The notes under the pieces are model-generated. The model was not told the origin of the DNA. It was given only the letters and a program-made list of their open reading frames with translations, and made no database searches. Shown in pieces: positions 1-10,119 of a stretch of DNA of 64,000 nucleotides. The position numbers were made by a program, and so were the translations under genes. Within the stretch, counting starts at the first letter, position 1; every line of letters starts with the position of its first letter. Source of the stretch: Burkholderia ambifaria (GTDB lineage: Bacteria; Pseudomonadota; Gammaproteobacteria; Burkholderiales; Burkholderiaceae); assembly GCF_001443045.1 (NCBI RefSeq), contig NZ_LKPJ01000017.1:62001-126000 (forward strand). The letters run 5' to 3'.

Positions 1-148
1 CACCCGTCGAGATCGTGAAGCCGAGCTCCCGGTTGTGAAACACGATCAGGCACAGCACGGCCGGCAGCGACACGCCAACCGCGATCCGCAGGCCGCCGAA
101 AAAGTACTGGCTGTAGAAAAACTTTCTGATTTCGACCGAATAGCGCAT
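1..148 (-). CDS. FUSC/YccS-type inner-membrane protein, N-terminal fragment
   Basis: The reading frame starts at an ATG at 148 on the minus strand and runs off the left edge, so only the first 49 residues are visible. The N-terminus (MRYSVEIRKFFYSQYFFGG, then a hydrophobic helix around residues 23-37) matches the start of the YccS/FUSC family of large proteobacterial membrane proteins, related to fusaric-acid and aromatic-acid efflux components. Family assignment rests on recognising this N-terminus; substrate cannot be inferred. It is divergent from recC, sharing a 181-bp promoter region. Confidence 0.6.
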   Translation of the reverse strand, partial: MRYSVEIRKFFYSQYFFGGLRIAVGVSLPAVLCLIVFHNRELGFTISTG

Positions 149-329
149 CGATGGGCTGAATGACAGACGAAGACGCCCGGGGCGGCGTATTGACTGGCGA
201 CGAGTCTATCGTATTTCGCGGTCCGCAAAACCTGGCCGTTCGGACGAGGTTCGCCGCGACGCCCCTTTTGCTATCCTTGGTGCTCCTGTTCGCGCGGCCC
301 GGCCGGCGCGAGGCTTTGATACCCGTTTC

Positions 330-3300
330 ATGCTCCATCTCTTCTATTCGAACCGTCACGAAACGCTGGCCGACGCGCTGCTCGAGGACCTGGCCGCGTT
401 CCCGGCCCGCAACGGCCCGTGGGCGCCACAACAGGTCATCGTGCCGAGCGCGGCGCTGCGCCGCCGTCTCGAGCTCGACATCGCCGCGCGCCACGGCGTG
501 TGCGCGAACGTCGAGTTCACGTATCTCGCGCAATGGCTGTGGGCGCAGATCGGCCGCGTGCTGGCGGTGCCTGCGCGTTCGCCGTTCGCACCCGATCGCC
601 TCGTGTGGCGCTGCTACCGGTTGTTCGCGCAGGCCGCGGGCGGCGCGCCGTGGCTCGCGTCGCCCCGGCTGGCCGCGTATCTGTCCGCATCCGACGACGC
701 GATGCGCTACGAGCTCGCGCAGCGCGTCGCGGCTGTGCTCGATCACTACCTGACCTATCGGCCCGAATGGCTGGCAGCTTGGCAGGCCGGCGAGTCGGTG
801 CTTGCGGGCGGCGCCGCGCCGCGCGGGATCAGCGATGCCGCGCGCGACGACGAACACTGGCAGGCCGCGCTGTGGCGCGCGCTGCTCGCGGAACTGAGCG
901 ACAGCGGCACGCCGCCCGCGCATCGCTTCCTCGTGGAGGCGCGCAACCTCGATCCCGAGACCGTCGCGCGCGCCGACTGGCCGGAATCGGTCAGCGTGTT
1001 CGCGCTGCCGACGATGCCACCGCTGCACGTTGCGCTGCTGCGCGAGCTGTCGCGCTGGATCGACGTGCGCGTCTATGCGCTCAATCCGTGCCGCGAATTC
1101 TGGTTCGACATCGTCACGGCCGCACATGCGGAAGCGCTCGATGCGGCCGGCCGGCTCGACTACCAGGAAGTCGGCCATCCGCTGCTCGCGGAGTGGGGCC
1201 GGCAGACGCAGGCGCAGCTGCACATGCTGCACGAACTGACTGAAAGCGCTGCATCGGGCGACGCGTCGCGTTTCGTCGGAAATCCCGCACCGACCTGGCT
1301 CGCGCGCGTGCAGAACGCGATCCTCGACCTGCAGCCGGAAGCCGACCTCGGCGACGCGCCGGCCGAGCGCGGGATCGAGGTGCACGTGTGCCACAGCCTC
1401 GCGCGCCAGCTCGAGGTGCTGCACGACCGCCTGCTCGCGTGGTTCGATGCCGATGCGACGCTGCAGCCGTCCGACGTGCTGGTGGCGGTAGCCGATCTCG
1501 CGGCGGCCGGGCCGCTGATCGATGCGGTGTTCGGCACGGCCGGCGCCGGCGGCGCGCGCGTGCCCTACCGGATCACCGGCCTGCCGCCGTCGCAGGCGAA
1601 CCCGGTCGCGCGCGTGCTGCTCGAATGGCTCGCGCTGCCGGAACGGCAGGTCGGCGCACCGGAGCTGGTCGAATGGTTGCGCGTCGACGCGGTGGCGGCC
1701 CGTTACGGCATCGACGCAGCCGCGCTCGAGACGGTTCAGACCTGGCTCGCGGCCGCCGGCGCGCGGCGCGGGCTGTCGCCGATGGCGAGCGACGATGTGG
1801 CGGTGCCCGCGCCGCGCCATACGTTCTCCGATGCGCTCGCGCGGCTCTTCCTCGGCTATGCGATGCCCGAAGGCGCCGCACCGGTCGGTGCATGGCTGCC
1901 GATCGAGGCGGCCACCGGCAGCGAGGCCGAACTGCTCGGCCGGCTCGCGCGCTTCACCGATGATCTCGACGGCTTCGCGCGGCGGCTTGCCGACGCGCAC
2001 ACGCCGCGCGCATGGAGCGAACTGTTTGCCGATACGCTCGCGCGGTTCTTCGACTCCGGCGCCGCGTATGCCGATGCACTCGCAGGCGTGCGCGACGCGC
2101 TCGACGCGATGCTTGCCGCAATGACGGAAGGCGCGCCCGACGAGGCCTTGCCCGCGGCCGTCGTGCGCGCTGGGCTGGCAGCCGCGCTCGACGATCCGGC
2201 GCGCGGCGGGGTGCCGTGGGGCGGCGTCACGTTCTCGTCGCTGACGAGCTTGCGCGGGTTGCCGTACCGCGTCGTCTGCCTGCTCGGGATGGACGACGGC
2301 GTGCTGCCGAGCCTCGCGCGTGCGGACGAGTTCGACCTGATGGCCGTCCTGCCGAAGCTCGGCGACCGGCAGCGCCGCGACGACGAGCGCAACCTGTTCC
2401 TCGACCTGCTGCTCGCCGCGCGCGATCGGCTGATGATTGCGTATACGGGGCGCAGCATTCGCGACAACGCGCCTTTGCCGCCCGCGGCGCTCGTCGACGA
2501 ACTGCTCGACCATCTCGCGCTCGTCACGGCCGGCGCGGACGCAGCGCCAGATGCGGTCGATGCCGCGCGGCGCGGGTTCATCGTCGAGCATCCGCTGCAA
2601 CCGTTCGCGGCCGAGTATTTCCGGCACGGCAGCGAACTGGTTTCCTACGATGCCGAACGCGCGACGCTCGCGTCGCTGCTGGCGGCCGAAGCCGCGCGCG
2701 ATGCGACGCGCGAGCAGCCGTTCTTCGCGCAGCCGCTGCCGGCCGAGCCGGTCGAGCCCGTCGCGTTCAGCGAATTCGACCGTTTCTGGCGGCATCCGGC
2801 CCGCGCGCTGCTGCGCGCGCGGCTCGGCATCGTGTTGTCCGATGCGCAGGCCGAACTGCTCGACACGGAGCCGTTCGCACTCGATTTCGCTGGCAGCGAC
2901 GCGCTCGCCGAGCGCGTGCTGCCGCTCCTGATCGAATCGGATGAAGGCGGCGTGCACGATCATGCGCTGCGCATCGCGGACGCCAGCCCGGAATTGCCCG
3001 GCGGCGCGACGGGCGCTGTCTGGCGGGACCAGGCGCTCGGCTCGATGACGCAGCTTGCGTCGAACGTGCGCCGTGCGCTGGCCGGCGGCATGGAACGGCG
3101 GCCGTTCACGCTCTCGATCGCGCCCGCATGGCCCGACACCGACCAGGCGCTGTTCGGCGCAGATGACGCGATGCTGTCGGCCGACGCGGTGAGTGCACAG
3201 CTCGAACTGTACGGTACGCTGAACCGGCTGACGCCGGCGGGCCAGATCATCTATCGCTATGCACGGCCGAGCGCGCGTGACTACCTGTCTGCCTGGCTTG

Positions 3301-3668
3301 CGCACGTCGTCTACTGCGCGGTGGAGCCCGGCGGCCCGCGCCGCACGCTGTGGTTCGGCAGCGGCGGTGCCTTCGAACTCACGCCGGTCGCCGCACCGCT
3401 CGAGCGTCTCGCGCCGCTCGCCGCGCTGTTTCGCGCGGGGCGGCGCATGCCGCTGCGGTTTTTCCCGCGCAGCGCATGGGCGCGCATTTCCGACGGCGAG
3501 GCGAAGGCCGCGAGCGTGTGGATCAACGAGCGCGTGGTGAGCGAAGCCGACGATCCGGCCATCGCGATTGCATGGCGCGGCGCACATCCGTCGCTCGACG
3601 AGCCATTCGGCACACTCGCACGGCTCGTGTTCGAGCCGATGCTGGAACACCTGAAGGAGGTCGCATGA
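330..3668 (+). CDS. recC: RecBCD enzyme subunit RecC
   Basis: RecC is the Chi-recognition subunit of exodeoxyribonuclease V (RecBCD), which processes double-strand ends for RecA loading. The 1112-residue product opens MLHLFYSNRHETLADALLEDL, the characteristic RecC start, and contains the RecC signatures GVTFSSLTSLRGLPYRVVCL and NLFLDLLLAARDRL of the inactivated helicase-like fold. Length agrees with E. coli RecC (about 1120). It overlaps recB by four bases (ATGA), so the two are translationally coupled. Gene order C-B-D without ptrA differs from E. coli. A frame beginning at 330 is the only ATG that preserves the conserved N-terminus. Confidence 0.96.
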   Translation: MLHLFYSNRHETLADALLEDLAAFPARNGPWAPQQVIVPSAALRRRLELDIAARHGVCANVEFTYLAQWLWAQIGRVLAVPARSPFAPDRLVWRCYRLFAQAAGGAPWLASPRLAAYLSASDDAMRYELAQRVAAVLDHYLTYRPEWLAAWQAGESVLAGGAAPRGISDAARDDEHWQAALWRALLAELSDSGTPPAHRFLVEARNLDPETVARADWPESVSVFALPTMPPLHVALLRELSRWIDVRVYALNPCREFWFDIVTAAHAEALDAAGRLDYQEVGHPLLAEWGRQTQAQLHMLHELTESAASGDASRFVGNPAPTWLARVQNAILDLQPEADLGDAPAERGIEVHVCHSLARQLEVLHDRLLAWFDADATLQPSDVLVAVADLAAAGPLIDAVFGTAGAGGARVPYRITGLPPSQANPVARVLLEWLALPERQVGAPELVEWLRVDAVAARYGIDAAALETVQTWLAAAGARRGLSPMASDDVAVPAPRHTFSDALARLFLGYAMPEGAAPVGAWLPIEAATGSEAELLGRLARFTDDLDGFARRLADAHTPRAWSELFADTLARFFDSGAAYADALAGVRDALDAMLAAMTEGAPDEALPAAVVRAGLAAALDDPARGGVPWGGVTFSSLTSLRGLPYRVVCLLGMDDGVLPSLARADEFDLMAVLPKLGDRQRRDDERNLFLDLLLAARDRLMIAYTGRSIRDNAPLPPAALVDELLDHLALVTAGADAAPDAVDAARRGFIVEHPLQPFAAEYFRHGSELVSYDAERATLASLLAAEAARDATREQPFFAQPLPAEPVEPVAFSEFDRFWRHPARALLRARLGIVLSDAQAELLDTEPFALDFAGSDALAERVLPLLIESDEGGVHDHALRIADASPELPGGATGAVWRDQALGSMTQLASNVRRALAGGMERRPFTLSIAPAWPDTDQALFGADDAMLSADAVSAQLELYGTLNRLTPAGQIIYRYARPSARDYLSAWLAHVVYCAVEPGGPRRTLWFGSGGAFELTPVAAPLERLAPLAALFRAGRRMPLRFFPRSAWARISDGEAKAASVWINERVVSEADDPAIAIAWRGAHPSLDEPFGTLARLVFEPMLEHLKEVA

Positions 3669-6600
3669 GCGCCGCATCCCAGCCGCAGGCGGCGCTCGAA
3701 CTCGACGTATTCGCGTGCCCGCTCGACGGCGTCAACCAGATCGAGGCATCGGCTGGTACCGGCAAGACGTGGAACATCTGCGCGCTGTACGTGCGCCTGC
3801 TGCTCGAAAAGGATCTCGGCGCGGACGAAATCCTCGTCGTGACCTTCACGAAGGCGGCGACGGCCGAGCTGCATGAGCGTATTCGCGGTCGGCTCGCGCA
3901 GCTTGCGCATGCGCTCGATACCGGCGACGATGGCGGCGATCCATTCGTCGCGCGTCTGCTCGAGACGACGCTCGGTGAAGCCGGCTTGCTCGACCCCGAG
4001 ACTGCTGCGAAGCGGATCCGGCGCGCGCTGCGCGCGTTTGACCAGGCCGCGATCCATACGATCCACGCGTTCTGCCAGCGCGCGCTGCAGGAGGCACCGT
4101 TCGCGGCCGCGATGCCGTTCGCATTCGACATGCAGACCGACGATGCGGCGCTGCGTTTCGAGCTCGCGGCGGACTTCTGGCGCACGCGCGTCGAACCGAT
4201 GGCCGCACGCTGGCCCGGCTTTGCAACATGGCTCGTCGATTCGGGCGCAGGCCCGGCCGCGCTCGACGCGCAGCTCGCGCGCCGGCTGAAGAAGCCGCTC
4301 GCCGCGCTGCGTTGGGATGGTGTGGCCGAACCGGACGAATCGGCCGAGGCTGCTGCGATTGCGTGCTTCGAAGAGGCCGCGCGGATGTGGGCCGGCGAGC
4401 GCGATGCGATCGACGCGTTGCTACGTACCGCACAGCCCGCGCTCAACCAGCGCTCGCACAAGCCCGACGCGGTGGCCGATGCGCTCGGCGCGTGGGCCGC
4501 GCATTTCGCGCAGGGCGATGCGACGGCTGCGCTGCCGAAGGCGGCGCTCAAGCTCACGCGCGCCGCGCTCGTGAAGGCGACGAAAAAAGGCGGCGCGACC
4601 CCCGAGCACGCGTTCTTCGACGTGGCCGACGCGCTCGAAGCGGCGGTGGCCGCGGCCGAGGCCGCGCAGCGCGCGCGCTGGCTCGCGCTGATCGCCGACT
4701 GGCTCGACACCGCGCCAGGCGAGCTGGCCGAACGCAAGCGCACGCGCCGCGTCGTGTCGTTCGACGACCTGCTCGCGAACCTGTATCACGCGCTACACGC
4801 GCACCCGTGGCTCGCCGAGACGCTGCGCGCGCGTTATCCGGCCGCGCTGATCGACGAATTCCAGGATACCGATCCGCTGCAGTTCGCGATCTTCGACCGG
4901 ATCTTCGCGCCGGGCGGGCCGCTCTTTCTCGTCGGTGATCCGAAGCAGGCGATCTACAGCTTCCGCGCGGCGGATTTGCATACCTATCTCGCTGCACGGG
5001 CAAGCGCGAGCGCGTGCTATACGCTCGCGGTCAACCAGCGCTCGACGCGGGCGATCGTCGACGCGTGCAACCGCTTCTTCATGTCGAACCCGCGCGCGTT
5101 CGTGCTCGACGGGCTCGACTATTACGCGGTGCGAGCCGGCACGCGCGTGCGTGCTCCGTTCGTCGACGAAACCGATCCTGGCCCATGCGGCGATTTCCGG
5201 ATCTGGGCGCTGCCAGGCGGCGACGGCATGCTGCTCAAGCGCGACGCGCAGGCGCAGGCCGCGCAGGCATGCGCGGCCGAGATTGCCCGGCTGATGCGCG
5301 GCGCGCGCGAAGGGCATGTGCGGCTCGGCGATACGCCGCTGTCGCCGGGCGACATCGCGGTGCTGGTGCAGACGCACCGGCAGGGCAGTCTCGTGAAGCG
5401 CGTGCTCGCCACGTGGGGCATCGGCAGCGTCGAGCTCGCGCAGGCGTCGGTGTTTTCGACCGGCGATGCGGAGCAGCTCGAGCGTGTGCTGGCGGCGATC
5501 GATGCGCCGGGCGACCTGCGGCGCCTGCGCGCGGCGCTGGCAGCCGACTGGTTCGGCCTCGATGCGGGTGCGTTGTGGCGGATGGAGCAGGGCGACGGCG
5601 ACGCATCGCGCGAAGCGGCGGACAGCGCGGACGCGATGAGCTGGGTCGAGCGCTTCTCACGCTACCGGCTGTTGTGGCGCGAACGCGGCTTCGCGGTGAT
5701 GTGGCGTACGTTCACGCGCGAACTGCGCATCGCCGAGCGGCTGATGGCCGGCGCGGACGGCGAGCGCCGCGTAACCGACCTCAACCATCTGGCCGAACTG
5801 ACGCAGGCGCGCGCGTCCGCGCAGCCGGGCATCGCGCCGACGCTGCGTTGGCTTGCCGCGCAACGGCTCGACGGCGGCGGCGAGGAAGCGCAGCTGCGTC
5901 TCGAGTCCGATCGCAACCTCGTGCAGATCGTGACCGTGCACAAGTCGAAGGGTCTCGAATACGCGGTCGTGTTCTGTCCGTTCCTGAACGACGGCGGGCT
6001 GCGCGAGCCGCCCGCGTCGGGGTTGCCGGACGCGCGCGAGTATCACGACGACGCGGGCGACGCCGTGCTGCATTACGGGTGCGACGACGAAGCTGCCGCG
6101 CATGCCGCGCGCCAGGCGCTGCGCGAGCAGGCGGCGGAACGCGCGCGGCTCGTCTACGTGGCGCTCACGCGCGCGGTCTATCGGTGCTATCTCGTCGCCG
6201 GGCCTTATCTGTCGTCGCGCTCGACCCGCGAGGCGCGGCGCAGCGTGCTGAACTGGCTCGTGGCCGGCGCCGGCCAGTCGTTCGACGCGTGGCTCGACGA
6301 GCCGCCCGACGAAGCGGTGCTCGACGCTGCGTGGCAAGCGCTGGCCGGTGGCCCCGTGAGCGTTGCACCATTGCCGATGCCGGCGCGTCGCGAACGGCTC
6401 GCGGCCGGCCACGATGCATCGCAGACGCTCGCGGCACGCCATGCGACGCGCGTGTTGCGCGACGCGTGGCGGATGGCGAGCTTCAGTTCGCTGACGGCGT
6501 CGATGGCGCGCGAGGAAGCGGGCGTCGCGCTCGTGCCGGACGACGAACTGCGGCCCGATCACGATGCGCTTGCCGCCGTGGCACCGGACGGCGCGGCCGT

Positions 6601-7369
6601 CCTGGCCGACACGGTCGCCGCCGAGCCTCCGGACGACGACATCCTCGTGTTTCCGCGCGGCGCTGCAGCAGGCGAGTGCCTGCACCGCTTGTTCGAACTC
6701 AGCCGCTTCACGGAGCCCGATTCATGGCGCCAGGCCGCGCTCGGCGCGCTGCATGACCGGCCGGTCGAGGCCGAGCCCGAGCTCGCGACGCGCCTGCCGG
6801 CGATGATGGCGCGGCTCGTTGACGATGTCGTGCGTACGGAACTCGTGCCGGGCATGCGGTTGGCGGATCTCGATCCCGCCAAGCGGCTCGATGAAATGGG
6901 TTTCCTGTTCCCGGCGCCGTCGCTCGAGTTGGGCGCGCTGCGCCGGCTGCTGGTCGCGCACGGTTATCCTGACGTTGCGCTCGACACGGGCATGCTCGCC
7001 GGCTTCATCAAGGGTTTCATCGACATGATCGTCGAACACGACGGCCGGTTCTGGATCGTCGACTGGAAGTCGAACCATCTCGGCAATACGCCGGATGCCT
7101 ACGGCCCGCGCGCGCTCGACGTCGCGATGGCCGATCACGCGTATCACCTGCAGGCGCTGCTCTATACGGTTGCGCTGCATCGTTATCTGCGCGGGCGGCT
7201 GCCGGACTACGACTACGACACGCATATGGCGGGCTACCTGTACCTGTTCGTTCGCGGCGTGCGCCCGGGCTGGCGCAGCGGTGGCGAACCGGCCGGCGTG
7301 CATGCGCGGCGGCCCGCGCGCGAACTCGTCGACGCACTCGACCGGATGATGGAAGGGGGCCGCGCATGA
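3665..7369 (+). CDS. recB: RecBCD enzyme subunit RecB (helicase-nuclease)
   Basis: RecB is the 3'-5' SF1 helicase and only nuclease of RecBCD. From the ATG at 3665 the product is 1234 residues. Walker A is ASAGTGKT at residues 28-35, the helicase box LIDEFQDTDP and VGDPKQAIYSFRAAD lie in the middle, and QIVTVHKSKGLEYAVVF is the late helicase motif. The C-terminal nuclease domain shows GFIKGFIDMI and IVDWKSNHLG, giving D1120, D1133 and K1135 as metal-binding/catalytic residues, so nuclease activity is expected. An upstream open frame continuing to 3350 is antisense-like overlap with recC and is not used. The stop overlaps the recD start (ATGA). Confidence 0.97.
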   Translation: MSAASQPQAALELDVFACPLDGVNQIEASAGTGKTWNICALYVRLLLEKDLGADEILVVTFTKAATAELHERIRGRLAQLAHALDTGDDGGDPFVARLLETTLGEAGLLDPETAAKRIRRALRAFDQAAIHTIHAFCQRALQEAPFAAAMPFAFDMQTDDAALRFELAADFWRTRVEPMAARWPGFATWLVDSGAGPAALDAQLARRLKKPLAALRWDGVAEPDESAEAAAIACFEEAARMWAGERDAIDALLRTAQPALNQRSHKPDAVADALGAWAAHFAQGDATAALPKAALKLTRAALVKATKKGGATPEHAFFDVADALEAAVAAAEAAQRARWLALIADWLDTAPGELAERKRTRRVVSFDDLLANLYHALHAHPWLAETLRARYPAALIDEFQDTDPLQFAIFDRIFAPGGPLFLVGDPKQAIYSFRAADLHTYLAARASASACYTLAVNQRSTRAIVDACNRFFMSNPRAFVLDGLDYYAVRAGTRVRAPFVDETDPGPCGDFRIWALPGGDGMLLKRDAQAQAAQACAAEIARLMRGAREGHVRLGDTPLSPGDIAVLVQTHRQGSLVKRVLATWGIGSVELAQASVFSTGDAEQLERVLAAIDAPGDLRRLRAALAADWFGLDAGALWRMEQGDGDASREAADSADAMSWVERFSRYRLLWRERGFAVMWRTFTRELRIAERLMAGADGERRVTDLNHLAELTQARASAQPGIAPTLRWLAAQRLDGGGEEAQLRLESDRNLVQIVTVHKSKGLEYAVVFCPFLNDGGLREPPASGLPDAREYHDDAGDAVLHYGCDDEAAAHAARQALREQAAERARLVYVALTRAVYRCYLVAGPYLSSRSTREARRSVLNWLVAGAGQSFDAWLDEPPDEAVLDAAWQALAGGPVSVAPLPMPARRERLAAGHDASQTLAARHATRVLRDAWRMASFSSLTASMAREEAGVALVPDDELRPDHDALAAVAPDGAAVLADTVAAEPPDDDILVFPRGAAAGECLHRLFELSRFTEPDSWRQAALGALHDRPVEAEPELATRLPAMMARLVDDVVRTELVPGMRLADLDPAKRLDEMGFLFPAPSLELGALRRLLVAHGYPDVALDTGMLAGFIKGFIDMIVEHDGRFWIVDWKSNHLGNTPDAYGPRALDVAMADHAYHLQALLYTVALHRYLRGRLPDYDYDTHMAGYLYLFVRGVRPGWRSGGEPAGVHARRPARELVDALDRMMEGGRA

Positions 7370-9666
7370 ATGCGTCCGACGATACGCTCGAATTCACCGG
7401 CGGCCTCGTCGCACGCCTGCCCGAGCCCGCGGATTTCGGCATCGCGCTCGCGGAAGGATTCGCGCGGCGCATCGGCGACCTGTCGCGCCGCGCGGGTGCG
7501 CCGGCCGCGGCCGCGCGCTGGGCGGCGCGTGCCGCGTTCGCGACGAGCCGGGCGACCGCGGGCGGTCATGTGTGCGTGTCGCTCGGCGCGCTCGCGCAGC
7601 GCTACGAAGAACCGGTCGACGACGTGCGCGCCGCGCTTGCCGCGAGCGGCGTGGTGGCGTTCGGCACGCTCGCGCGCGGCGACGAGCGGCCGCTGATCGT
7701 TGACCGGCACGACCATCTGTATCTGTCGCGCTATTTCGACTACGAACGGCGGCTCGCCGATGCGCTCGTCGCGCAGGCCGGCGTCACCGTGCCAGGCGAC
7801 GCGCTGTCGCCCGACCGGTTGCGCGACAGTCTCGCGCGTTATTTCGGGCCCGCGACGGGCGAAGTGGACTGGCAGCGCGTCGCGGCGATCGTTGCGCTGA
7901 CCGGACGCGTGACGATCGTCAGCGGCGGCCCAGGCACCGGCAAGACGACGACCGTCGTGGGCGTGCTGGCCTGTCTGCTCGATGCGCATCCGGGGCTGCG
8001 CATCGCGCTGGCGGCACCGACCGGCAAGGCCGCGCAACGGATGCAGGAAGCGCTGCATGCGCGGGCGGGCGACCTGCCGCCGGAACTTGCCGCGCGCCTG
8101 CCCGATACGTCGTACACGCTGCATCGCCTGCTGGGCGGTGGCGGAGCGGCGGGCTTCCGCCATCATCGCGACAATCCGTTGCCGTACGACCTGATCGTCG
8201 TCGACGAGGCGTCGATGATCGACGTCGCGCTCGCCGCGCATCTGCTCGATGCGCTTGCGCCCGGCGCCCGGCTCGTGCTGCTCGGCGACAAGGATCAGCT
8301 GGCCGCAGTCGAGGCCGGCGCGGTATTCGCCGAACTCAGCGCCCGGCCGACGTTTACCGCCGCCGCACGCACGCGCATCGCGGATGCGCTCGGGATCGAC
8401 GAAGCGGCTTTCGTCGCGGCGTTGCCGGTGCCGGACGGCGAGGCGGCCGAGAGGGTTGCCGCGCCAGCTCCAGCTCCGGCTCCGGCATCCGCCCCGTTGT
8501 CGGCGACCGCTGCGCGCAAGCCGCCGGCGCGGCGGAACGTGGATACGCGCCAGGCGTCGCTGTTCGACGACGACCCGCAGGACGAAGCGGCGTCCGCTGC
8601 CGATGTCGCGCCGCCGGCCGCTTCGTTGCCGCCTGCGGCACCCGCACCGACCGGCATCGATAGCGCCAGCGCGGCAGCCGATCCCGCATGGATCGAGGCC
8701 GGCGAACTCGCGTGGCTCGACGCGGTCGAACTCGTACCGTTCGGCCCTGCCGATGCGACGGGTTCGACGCTTGCGTCGACTAGCGCAACGCGAGCCGACG
8801 GCATCGCCGTCGCGTCGCCCGCACCCGCACCGCTCGCCGACTGCGTCGTATGGCTCGAACGCAATTACCGTTTCGGTCTCGATTCGCCGATCGGCCGCCT
8901 GTCGCTCGCGATCCGCCGCGGCGACGTGCAGGCCGCGCTCGATGCGTTGCCGATGGACGATACCGCTGCCGCGTCGTTTCATGACGACGCGGGCGATACG
9001 CTTGCTGCATCGACGGTCGTGCGGCTCGCGCATCGGTTCGGCGCGTACCTTGATGCCTTGCGCACCGCGTTGTCCGAGCCGGTGCCCGATCCGCTGCCCT
9101 TGTTCGATGCGCTCAACCGCTTCCGGATCCTGTGCGCGACGCGCACGGGCTCGCGCGGCGCCGAGCACGTCAATGCGCTGGTGGCCACGCACGTGCGACA
9201 TGCCGCGCGCGTGCCGCTCGCGGTCGGCGCACACTGGTTCACCGGGCGGCCCATCATGGTGACGCGCAACGATTATGCGTTCGGGCTGTTCAATGGAGAC
9301 ATCGGCATCGCGTTGCCGGACGCGAACGGCGTGCTGCGCGTGTGGTTCCGGCGCGCGGACGGCACCGCGCGCGCCGTGTCGCCGGCCGCGCTGCCGCCGC
9401 ACGAAACGGCGTTCGCGCTGACGGTCCACAAATCGCAGGGCTCCGAATTCGACGAGGCCGCGCTGGTGCTGCCGGCGTCGTTCGGGCGCGTGCTCACGCG
9501 CGAGCTCGTCTATACCGCCGTTACGCGCGCACGCACGCGCGTGCAGGTGATCGGCCCGCGACGCGTGCTGGCGCAGGCGGTCGCGACGCGCACACAACGC
9601 GATTCGGGGCTGGCGGCCCGCGTCGACGAGGCGCTCGCGCGGCGAAGCAAGGAGACGTCGCGATGA
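7366..9666 (+). CDS. recD: RecBCD enzyme subunit RecD (5'-3' helicase) with a disordered insertion
   Basis: RecD is the 5'-3' helicase that moves on the opposite strand to RecB and controls Chi response. The 766-residue product has Walker A SGGPGTGKTTT at about residues 186-196, Walker B-like LIVVDEASMIDV, and the C-terminal UvrD-like motif FALTVHKSQGSEFDE and YTAVTRAR. At 766 residues it is much longer than E. coli RecD (about 608); the excess is an Ala/Pro-rich segment at about residues 365-485 separating helicase motifs. That insert contains QASLFDDD at 396-403, which resembles a beta-clamp-binding pentapeptide. The stop overlaps the next start by four bases. Confidence 0.96.
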   Translation: MNASDDTLEFTGGLVARLPEPADFGIALAEGFARRIGDLSRRAGAPAAAARWAARAAFATSRATAGGHVCVSLGALAQRYEEPVDDVRAALAASGVVAFGTLARGDERPLIVDRHDHLYLSRYFDYERRLADALVAQAGVTVPGDALSPDRLRDSLARYFGPATGEVDWQRVAAIVALTGRVTIVSGGPGTGKTTTVVGVLACLLDAHPGLRIALAAPTGKAAQRMQEALHARAGDLPPELAARLPDTSYTLHRLLGGGGAAGFRHHRDNPLPYDLIVVDEASMIDVALAAHLLDALAPGARLVLLGDKDQLAAVEAGAVFAELSARPTFTAAARTRIADALGIDEAAFVAALPVPDGEAAERVAAPAPAPAPASAPLSATAARKPPARRNVDTRQASLFDDDPQDEAASAADVAPPAASLPPAAPAPTGIDSASAAADPAWIEAGELAWLDAVELVPFGPADATGSTLASTSATRADGIAVASPAPAPLADCVVWLERNYRFGLDSPIGRLSLAIRRGDVQAALDALPMDDTAAASFHDDAGDTLAASTVVRLAHRFGAYLDALRTALSEPVPDPLPLFDALNRFRILCATRTGSRGAEHVNALVATHVRHAARVPLAVGAHWFTGRPIMVTRNDYAFGLFNGDIGIALPDANGVLRVWFRRADGTARAVSPAALPPHETAFALTVHKSQGSEFDEAALVLPASFGRVLTRELVYTAVTRARTRVQVIGPRRVLAQAVATRTQRDSGLAARVDEALARRSKETSR

Positions 9667-10067
9667 TGATCCGCTACACGCTCGATCCGGCCGAAGTCGA
9701 ATGGACCGCCGTGCGCGCCCAGGGCGCCGGCGGGCAGAACGTCAACAAGGTGTCGAGCGCGATTCACCTGCGCTTCGACATCCGCGCGTCGTCGCTGCCG
9801 CCCGTCATCAAGGAGCGGCTCCTCACGCTGTCCGACCAGCGCATCACGCGCGACGGCATCGTCGTGATCAAGTCGCAGGAATACCGCACCCAGGAGAAGA
9901 ACCGCGAGGCAGCGCTCGCGCGGCTCGATGCGTTGATCGGCAGCGTCGCGTTCACGCCGCGTGCGCGTGTCGCGACACGGCCGACGCGCGCATCGAAGGA
10001 GCGGCGGCTCGAACACAAGTCGCGGCGCAGCATGGTGAAGTCGGGAAGAGGGAAGGTGATCGACTGA
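9663..10067 (+). CDS. arfB: Alternative ribosome-rescue factor ArfB (YaeJ)
   Basis: ArfB is a codon-independent peptidyl-tRNA hydrolase that releases peptides from stalled ribosomes. The 134-residue protein has the class I release-factor-like domain with the catalytic GGQ motif in RAQGAGGQNVNKVSSAIHLR (GGQ at residues 23-25), and a basic C-terminal tail (ASKERRLEHKSRRSMVKSGR) that in this family enters the empty mRNA channel. Length is close to E. coli ArfB (140). The first ATG overlaps the recD stop; a second ATG three bases later is equally possible. Placement as last gene of the recCBD operon suggests co-transcription; no functional link is known to me. Confidence 0.93.
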   Translation: MMIRYTLDPAEVEWTAVRAQGAGGQNVNKVSSAIHLRFDIRASSLPPVIKERLLTLSDQRITRDGIVVIKSQEYRTQEKNREAALARLDALIGSVAFTPRARVATRPTRASKERRLEHKSRRSMVKSGRGKVID

Positions 10068-10090
10068 CGAAAGGCCGAACCGGCCAGGGC

Positions 10091-10114
10091 GGCGGGCGGA
10101 TCCGTACCGCCCGC
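10091..10114. terminator. Hairpin between convergent arfB and EAL gene
   Basis: GCGGGCGG at 10092-10099 pairs with CCGCCCGC at 10107-10114 across a 7-nt loop, in the 52-bp space between converging genes. There is no T-tract, so it is only a possible bidirectional terminator. Confidence 0.4.
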
Positions 10115-10119
10115 GCTCG

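Noticed and set aside
7234..9597. A 787-codon open frame antisense to recD
   Set aside because: Composition is His/Arg-rich and no domain is recognisable; recD is certain.
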